From the NCBI GenBank assembly GCA_000697335.1, contig JNEM01009964.1, forward strand, positions 1 to 23,886: a stretch of 23,886 bases of DNA, given 5' to 3'. Position numbers and translations under genes: made by a program. The stretch comes from Conidiobolus incongruus B7586 (taxonomy: Eukaryota > Entomophthoromycota > Entomophthoromycetes > Entomophthorales > Conidiobolaceae). Positions within the stretch are counted from its first letter, which is position 1, and every line of letters starts with the position of its first letter. This document shows, piece after piece, positions 17,835 to 23,886 of this stretch. The notes under the pieces were generated by a model. It was not told the DNA's origin. It saw nothing but the letters and a program-made list of their open reading frames with translations, and searched no databases.

Positions 17835-20032
17835 ATGATGATTTCTACAACCGTAGATGACACTAATAATCAGTCTGATAATAATATAAATGAATTAAAT
17901 AAAAATGATAATGAAGTAAATAGTAATAATAGTAGTAATAATAATCGAATAAACATTCCTTCAGTTCAACTCAATAATGACAATAAATCCAAATATACCC
18001 CTATAATATCAAAAGCCATGCCCACAATTATGACGCAATCGGCTACTGCATCAGCTTCTGTATCAGCTTCTAGCAGTCGACCGGCATCTTGGATATCGAC
18101 AGGAACAACACGACCATTATCTGCGCATTCAACACTTTTCGATAGGGCAAGTTCACCATCATTATCGCGAGAAGGCTCTATAAAGGAGACTAGAAGCCTG
18201 AAACAGCAAGCGAGTCGCAATTCGCTAGCTTCTGCCCTCTCTGCTCATTTCGATCGTTTATTCATTACCAAAGGAGGATCCGATATCGGTATTTAATATT
18301 ACAAAATTATCAAATTGAAAATAATTTTAATATAATTATTTATTGTTAGATGCTGCGTCGATTCATTCTCAACCTTATATGTCTTCGCCTACAGGATTTC
18401 ACGACCAGATCATCAATACTTTAAATAATGGCTCTTTAACTCAGGTTAATTCACCCTCTTCCGATATTGGCGACGATTCTTTTGTCACTGACGATCTTCC
18501 ACTTAAATTGAGGGAGCTTGCGCCATCTCCTCCAGTTGTTCTGTCCGAAGCTTCCGAAGATACTGATTCAGAATTAGATTCCGAAGGTGAGGAATTTAAT
18601 GGTAGTATTCACAGGCGGAAGTACGGTACTGAGAATACATTGTCAGAAACTTGGAAAAAACATCAAAAACACTTCTTTGTATTGAGCTCTGCAGGAAAGC
18701 CCATATATTCAAGATATGGAGACGAGTCTCAATTGTCAGGGCTCATGGGTATTATTCAAGCAATGGTATCATTCTTTTTAGAAGATCAGGATCCTATAAG
18801 GTAGCTACAACTTTAATAACTATTCACCTGTTTAATTAATTATTTTAGATGTATTAATATAGGTAACCAGAAAGTGGTATTTTTAATACAAGATCACCTC
18901 TACTATGTCATGGTTTCAAAAACCAATGAGCCTGAATTAATCCTTCGAGAGCAGTTACAAATATTTCATAGCCAAGTCTTGAGTTTAGTCACACAATCGC
19001 AAATTACTAAAGTATTTGAAAAGAGGAGAAATTATGATTTGCGACAGATGCTCTCTGGTACTGAAGTGTTTTTGGATAGTTTGTGCAAGCGACTTAATTC
19101 CATTTCACCTTCTCACCTGTTTCGATCAATTCGGCCTCAGCGTTTGACGAAAGAGTTGCGCTCAAAGCTGACAGCTACACTGAAACTTGAGCCTGTAGAT
19201 GGATTGTTATACGTGATGCTTGTATCCAAATATCGGTTACTTCACGTTGCTCATGCTAAGAAAGTAGCTCTCCATCCTACCGACCTTCACCTCATACTGA
19301 ATTTGATTCACTCAAGTCCCAACTTTAATACACCTAATCAGGAGAGTTGGCTACCAATTTGTTTACCAAAATTCAACTCAACTGGATTCCTTCATGCACT
19401 AATCTACCCAGTGTCACACTCACCACTTCTGTCCCTCATCCTCCTGACATCCAATAAGGATACATTTTTTGAATTAAGTCAGCTTAAAGAGAGTATTTTA
19501 CACCAATTGAATGAGCACGGAATCTTAAAAGAAGTGTTTAATTTAATGGGTGATTCTGAATACTTGCCTATCGAATTCAATTCTAGAGGCTTAAGGCACT
19601 TTTTCTTTAAGAATTTGACTTTGAATCAATTTATAGGCTCTAAATTCGAACCACCATTTGTCGAAAAAGCTGAAAGGCATAGGTAGAATTAATATTTTAA
19701 TTGCTATAACGATTTTATTAAATTTAATTTAGAATTTTTTCACTTTATCAATCTGCTTATTGTCGACTACACAATCCTGACAAGCCTATCAGATTACATT
19801 TTGAAGTCACTGAATATGAAATCATACTGGGATGGGTATTGTTTTTTATTTCGATTAAATACCACTTACTAATAACAATTAAATTTAATAGATAACACCA
19901 AGCTTTGAGCTTTATGCAACATATGATCAATTTATGACCAAATCGACTATACTCAATTCTGCTCTAACCCTGATCAAAGGGATAAAATCCCAGCAGGACC
20001 AGTTATTTATCACCCAAATTCCCACCTTTTAA
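17835..20032 (+). CDS. MON1: Vacuolar fusion protein Mon1
   Basis: Five exons: 17835-18288, 18350-18800, 18849-19682, 19733-19835 and 19892-20032, with GT-AG introns of 48-61 nt, give 660 residues. Mon1 with Ccz1 forms the exchange factor that activates Rab7/Ypt7 at late endosomes and the vacuole. The first 250 residues are low-complexity (Asn runs, then Ser/Ala-rich, then acidic around 215-235), typical of the poorly conserved Mon1 N-terminus. The longin region starts at about 253 with TWKKHQKHFFVLSSAGKPIY and SRYGDESQLSGLMGIIQAM. The later blocks YYVMVSKTNEPELILREQL and SKYRLLHVAHAKKVALHPTD also fit the family. The C-terminal exons add the ITPSFELYATYD segment. The start is the first of two adjacent ATGs; the frame is open further upstream, but only from a TTG at 17814. 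It is convergent with the dehydrogenase gene, 113 bp away. Confidence 0.94.
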
Positions 20033-20145
20033 AATTCCATTCTTCAATTATTTAATTTGTATTATTAATTCACTCACTCTAAAATAATAATAAAATTATA
20101 GTTATAATTGATTACTAATTCAACAATTTAATTTAATTAGAAACA

Positions 20146-21614
20146 TTAAAATTTGTAGTAGAGATGTTTGGTTTGAATATTGAGATGTTTAAGTGTTTGG
20201 TTTGCCCAGTCAATTAGCAGATAGATAGATGATTCATTCAAAGCCGCTTTGGGAGGTCTGAAAAGGTTTTCTTCTGTGTAGTACACATTAGGTTTGCCAT
20301 GGCCTCCCGCTGGGGGCAGTAAAGCACATCGCAATGTGGTAAATGTGCCTGAGATCTCGTCCTTCATATATAATCTGCCCATTCTAGTTATCATTCTTCC
20401 CAGGAAGTTCTTTGAATATAAATTCGTTAGAACCAATCCTGGATTGACCGAGTAAACTAGATATTTGTGAATATATATTTTTATAAATATGATAATATTT
20501 AGAAGTACCAATAATTCCCTTTGAATTCAAAGTTTGATTCAAGTAGCTGGAGAATAATAACATTGCTAGCTTGGATTGAGCATAATTTTTTCCATTATTA
20601 TATTTTTTAGGGTTTTGGATTTGATCAATATCAATATCATTAACTATAATTTGCGTAAAAATTTGAGTTATTATATTCATATTATTATTAACTTACCAAA
20701 GAAAGAAGCTAATGAACTTAAATTGATAATTTTGGATCCTTTAGTCATTTTGTCAATAAGTAGATCGGTTAAATAGAAATGACTTAGGAAATTCTATTAT
20801 ATCCATATACTTAATATAAATTTATAATAGCACCATAATATTTTGAATATTTACCACTCCGATTTGAGATTCAACTTTATCTTTTGTATATTCATGCGGT
20901 ACCCACATAATACCCGCATTGTCTATTATATTCACGATTAGTGGAAAGTGCATAAAATAAAAATTATAAACATTACTTATCAATATGTCCAATGTCAAGT
21001 GTAATTTGCTGAATTCTTCATAGAATTGCTTCACACTCTCTAAAGAGCTACAATCAAGAGGTATAAACTGCACCTTTCCTAAAGCTTGAATCGCTTGAAT
21101 TTCTTCCATAGCTTCTTTTGCTTTAGTTTCAGATCGGCATGCTAGAGAGAATAAGCTGTATCAGTAAATATTATAAGAACAGATTAGTTTTTATATTTAC
21201 CTAGGATGATATGATGGCCTGCTTTATATAAATTTTTAGCAGTAACTAGACCAATTCCTGAGTTTGCCCCTAAATGGATTGTCAATAAATGATTAAATCA
21301 CAATATGAAATATGTGTTACCAGTAATAATGATCACCTTAGGTCTTGGATCAATCTGTTTAGAAGCTTTAATCAACCTAAAAACACCCAATAAGACCAAT
21401 ATTTAAGTAATAAACAATAAAAATTTTACTTATTAATATAATTTTCAGGATGTTTAAATTTTCCTTTTAATTTTCTATTAAAGGAGAATAACATTTCACT
21501 ACCTGAAATCAATGAAAAATTCAAATGGTAAGGTAAATTGATTTGATTGATCTTATTAAATGTCTTCTCATGGCATTTCACATCTTTAATAGTACATGCT
21601 GGCAATTCTGACAT
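20146..21614 (-). CDS. Short-chain dehydrogenase/reductase, retinol-dehydrogenase-like
   Basis: Eight exons on the minus strand: 21614-21430, 21376-21321, 21269-21201, 21141-20977, 20922-20855, 20793-20697, 20643-20509 and 20456-20146. Seven introns of 51-61 nt, all GT-AG, give 361 residues. All classical SDR marks appear once spliced: cofactor motif TGANSGIG (80-87), NNAG (159-162), catalytic Ser in INLSS (208), YAQSK with Tyr234 and Lys238, and YSVNPG (260-265). TGxxxGIG with CRS after the second strand suggests NADP(H) use. It resembles the RDH11-14/WWOX/yeast Env9 group, which act on lipophilic alcohols or ketones, often at the ER or lipid droplets. The substrate is unknown. The first 60 residues are an unrecognised extension. 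A decayed copy lies about 1.1 kb upstream on the same strand. Confidence 0.9.
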
Positions 21615-22696
21615 CTTGGACACTATATATAGTGTATTATGATAAAGTTTAACTAAACTTTCCAATATTTAACTTGTTGTGACTATTTATATTTTGATTT
21701 GATGAGGGTGATGGTCTATTTCCTTTATGCATGCTATTAAATTAATCATTATGCGCATATTTAATTTCAAGTTTAATAAATTTATCAACAAATCGATGGA
21801 AATAAATTGATTTTTGAACCGAATATCAATTTATAAAAATTTATAATACAAAAATTAAAAATAACACTTTAACATTGATATTATTTATGAATGGTCAAAG
21901 AATAAGAAATATCAATCATATGACACGCAAAAAATAATTTCAAATAAAATCACGTAAACATTGATGTAAGAAATATTAATTAATTTAATGCAACATGATT
22001 TTGATGATTTAGATCAAAATCATTAGATAGTTGTATAATTACAATCACTTTTCGGTAATATCCATCAAACATAGCTATAATATTGGACAAATCAATTATT
22101 CTATGACAAACAAAAAATCAAATTGACATTAAAACTATGTGAAACAGGTAGCTCAAGTATACAACTATCTAATAATATCCACAATATCGTTTCATTGGAA
22201 TCATTATTAATATCATTGTTAAGGTCATAAATAATTAAAACCGGCTATTATTTTATTAAATAATTATTCACTAGGAATATTGAATATTTTATTAAATGTT
22301 TTGACTTTTTATTAATCTTTTTAATTTTTCATGACAACTTTGAAAACAATTTTTCTCCTATGAAAATAGCAGTTCATTTTTGAAACAATATTAAATTGAA
22401 AAATACAAATTCATTATATATAATGATAATCCAATTATTTTATTGATTTATTCGTTCAATATATTAATGGTAAGCTCAATTTATTGTTAATAAATATTTA
22501 AATGAAATGTACATTAGATATTAAATTAATTAATTTATATCCATAACTCATCTATACTAATAATCATTATATTCAAAAGTTTAAATTTAATAGATTCTTA
22601 GTATTTAACAAATCTACTAACATATCAGCTCTATATTTCAGATTCCAAGGTCACAATCACTCAGCAAAATTTTGAATAATAAATTAATCTGAAAAA
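21615..22696. other. AT-rich DNA between dehydrogenase and its decayed copy
   Basis: No gene is supported in about 1.08 kb. It holds the dehydrogenase promoter on its left side and a perfect 16-bp inverted repeat (listed separately). Confidence 0.55.
22022..22173. repeat. 16-bp perfect inverted repeat, arms 120 bp apart
   Basis: ATTAGATAGTTGTATA at 22022-22037 is the exact reverse complement of TATACAACTATCTAAT at 22158-22173. The whole unit is 152 bp and has no coding content. Size and ends recall a small non-autonomous DNA transposon (MITE), but I see no convincing target-site duplication: the flanks are AAAATC and AATATC. Confidence 0.4.
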
Positions 22697-22985
22697 TTAT
22701 GATTTCAACTGAATTTTCTGAGATTCAATCGTTTCTTTAGTCCAATTCATTAAATCATTAACTGATTCCTGATTATAGACTTAGGAATTAAAAGGAAAAG
22801 GATGATGCTGAAAATAGTAAAGTGGGTTGCCTTGATTTTCCTTTTGGGGAGGGAGAACACATCTCAAGATTGTAAAGGCTCCAGATTCAGTGTTTTTCAA
22901 TATAATCGAAATTATTCATAAAGATAATGATTGGATATAAACCATATATATTGCTGATTGTCATTCCAAGATGAGCAGAATACAT
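22697..22985 (-). pseudogene. Decayed tandem copy of the short-chain dehydrogenase, 3' exon
   Basis: The minus strand encodes MYSAHLGMTISNIYG (from 22985), then in another frame TESGAFTILRCVLPP, NPLYYF and, to a stop at 22697, VYNQESVNDLMNWTKETIES. These line up in order with the last exon of the intact gene at 20146: VYSVNPGLVLTNLYS, DEISGTFTTLRCALLPP, NVYYT and ALNESSIYLLIDWANQTLKH. At least two defects are visible: a frameshift in an A-rich stretch near 22895-22905 and an in-frame TAA at 22781-22783. The conserved PG of YSVNPG is changed to LG. Earlier exons are not clearly recognisable upstream (22986-23250), apart from a weak IFNFSS-like stretch. It is most likely a tandem duplicate that lost function. 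Confidence 0.65.
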
Positions 22986-23686
22986 TATCTTAGTATTAAC
23001 TTATTGAAAAATCAATAGAATTTAATTGAAATAATGAGATAATCAAAATATGTTTTCAAATTTTAAGATGCTATTTTGAATCAATAGAATTTGAATATTA
23101 AAAAAATAAGATTATAATTCTTTAATAATACAAATAAAATATAAAAACTTGAGAAATTAAAAATGGATAATATAACAGAATCAAGGAAACGATTAAATAA
23201 TAAATAGGATTATTCAAAGTTAATTAAGAATAAAATATATTTTATAAAATAAATATTATTAAATAAAAGAAAATAAAAATAAAAAATTAAATAAGATGAA
23301 ATAAACAATTAGTAAATACAATATTTTAAATATGAAATTATGAAAGATGAGCAATTATGAAAGTAATTATAAGCATTAAAATCTAATAAGTTTGAATCTG
23401 TAAAGTAATTTCAAAAAATATATTAAAAAAATTGGAATAATTAAAAATATGATTAATAAACAAAAAAAATACTATTAAAATATTCAGCAGAAAAACAAAT
23501 ATGGTTTTTGAAAAAATACAAACTATAAGTGATTTAATGTATATTTGTGTAAATGTGATTATTTCGTGTTTTTATAATGGTTTTTATTGTTTTTTAATGA
23601 GCTTCTTATATTACTTAGTGTTGCATATATTTTGCAAAGAGTTCTATATAGCAAAGCATCTTGAAGGTTTATTGCACTGGTTTATA
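22986..23686. other. AT-rich DNA before the right-edge gene
   Basis: About 700 bp that may hold unrecognisable remains of earlier exons of the decayed dehydrogenase and, at the right, the 3' UTR of the minus-strand gene ending at 23687. A plus-strand 71-codon ORF at 23501-23716 overlaps that gene's tail and is low-complexity and Phe/Leu/Ile-rich; I do not count it. Confidence 0.45.
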
Positions 23687-23886
23687 TTATGCTTTTTTAA
23701 TAAGTTTCTTCAATGAATCAACAAATCTATCCTTAACTTTTTGTTTAAGCTCTTTTCCTTTTTCAGTATTCAAAAGATCTTTTGATACAGCTTTAATTGC
23801 ATCATCCCATTGTTTAGTGTTTCTCAAAGCTCCCACGACAAATGATGCTGTCTGGCCTGCATATGGAATAAAACTAACACCTGTTT
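23687..23886 (-). CDS. 3' end of an unrecognised gene, cut by window edge
   Basis: The minus strand is open from the window edge to a TAA at 23687-23689, giving the last 65 residues. They begin TGVSFIPYAGQTASFVVGAL and end with a Lys-rich helix (DRFVDSLKKLIKKA). G+C is clearly above the spacers, supporting real coding sequence. The first part is small and hydrophobic, and the rest is a charged amphipathic helix with NTEKGKELKQ. I do not recognise the family. An AG at 23881-23882 could be a splice acceptor, so the first few codons might be intron. Confidence 0.6.
   Translation of the reverse strand, partial: TGVSFIPYAGQTASFVVGALRNTKQWDDAIKAVSKDLLNTEKGKELKQKVKDRFVDSLKKLIKKA

Noticed and set aside
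22986-23250. Earlier exons of the decayed dehydrogenase
   Set aside because: Only a weak IFNFSS-like stretch resembles the parent's INLSS block; not enough to annotate.
23501-23716. Plus-strand 71-codon ORF with an ATG
   Set aside because: Low-complexity, rich in Phe, Leu, Ile and Cys, lies in AT-rich DNA and overlaps the minus-strand coding tail that has better composition.
1-23886. CRISPR arrays, operons, retroelements or other virus-like elements
   Set aside because: No repeat-spacer array, no bacterial-style gene packing, and no reverse transcriptase, integrase or capsid-like protein seen in any frame.

Overview
The window looks like nuclear DNA from a very AT-rich, intron-containing fungus. 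Intergenic DNA is roughly 10-20 % G+C by eye. Introns are short GT-AG types of 48-70 nt, and the gene set (PET127, HEM13/CPOX, fungal-type N-acetylglutamate synthase, LHS1, TOM7, MON1) is fungal and implies a respiring, heme-making cell. An early-diverging lineage such as Zoopagomycota would fit the AT-richness, many introns and mitochondrial coproporphyrinogen oxidase, but this is inference; no rRNA or barcode is present.

Layout, left to right: PET127 on + (1099-3260, 9 exons); a weak tRNA-Val-like sequence on - (3366-3437); HEM13 on + (4168-5464, 3 exons), convergent with the acetylglutamate synthase gene on - (5851-7491, 2 exons); LHS1/GRP170 ER chaperone on - (8803-11295, one exon); a two-exon TOM7 on - (13425-13614), easily missed because it encodes 44 residues; a PPR-like putative mitochondrial protein on - (15144-16952); a G-rich island with a small unassigned ORF (17044-17271); MON1 on + (17835-20032, 5 exons), convergent with an eight-exon short-chain dehydrogenase on - (20146-21614); a decayed tandem copy of that dehydrogenase (22697-22985); and the 3' end of an unrecognised gene running off the right edge (23687-23886).

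Exon joins were made by hand: 23 introns in six genes, each checked for GT...AG ends, unbroken frame and family-like protein across the junction. Five of the eight intact named or described genes act or are predicted to act in mitochondria (PET127, HEM13, ARG2, TOM7, PPR-like). The genes do not form one pathway, and I see no dedicated novel multi-gene system. The least ordinary items are the G-rich island at 17.04-17.28 kb, the dense GATA cluster before the acetylglutamate synthase gene, the decaying dehydrogenase duplicate, and an ERSE-II-like site upstream of LHS1.
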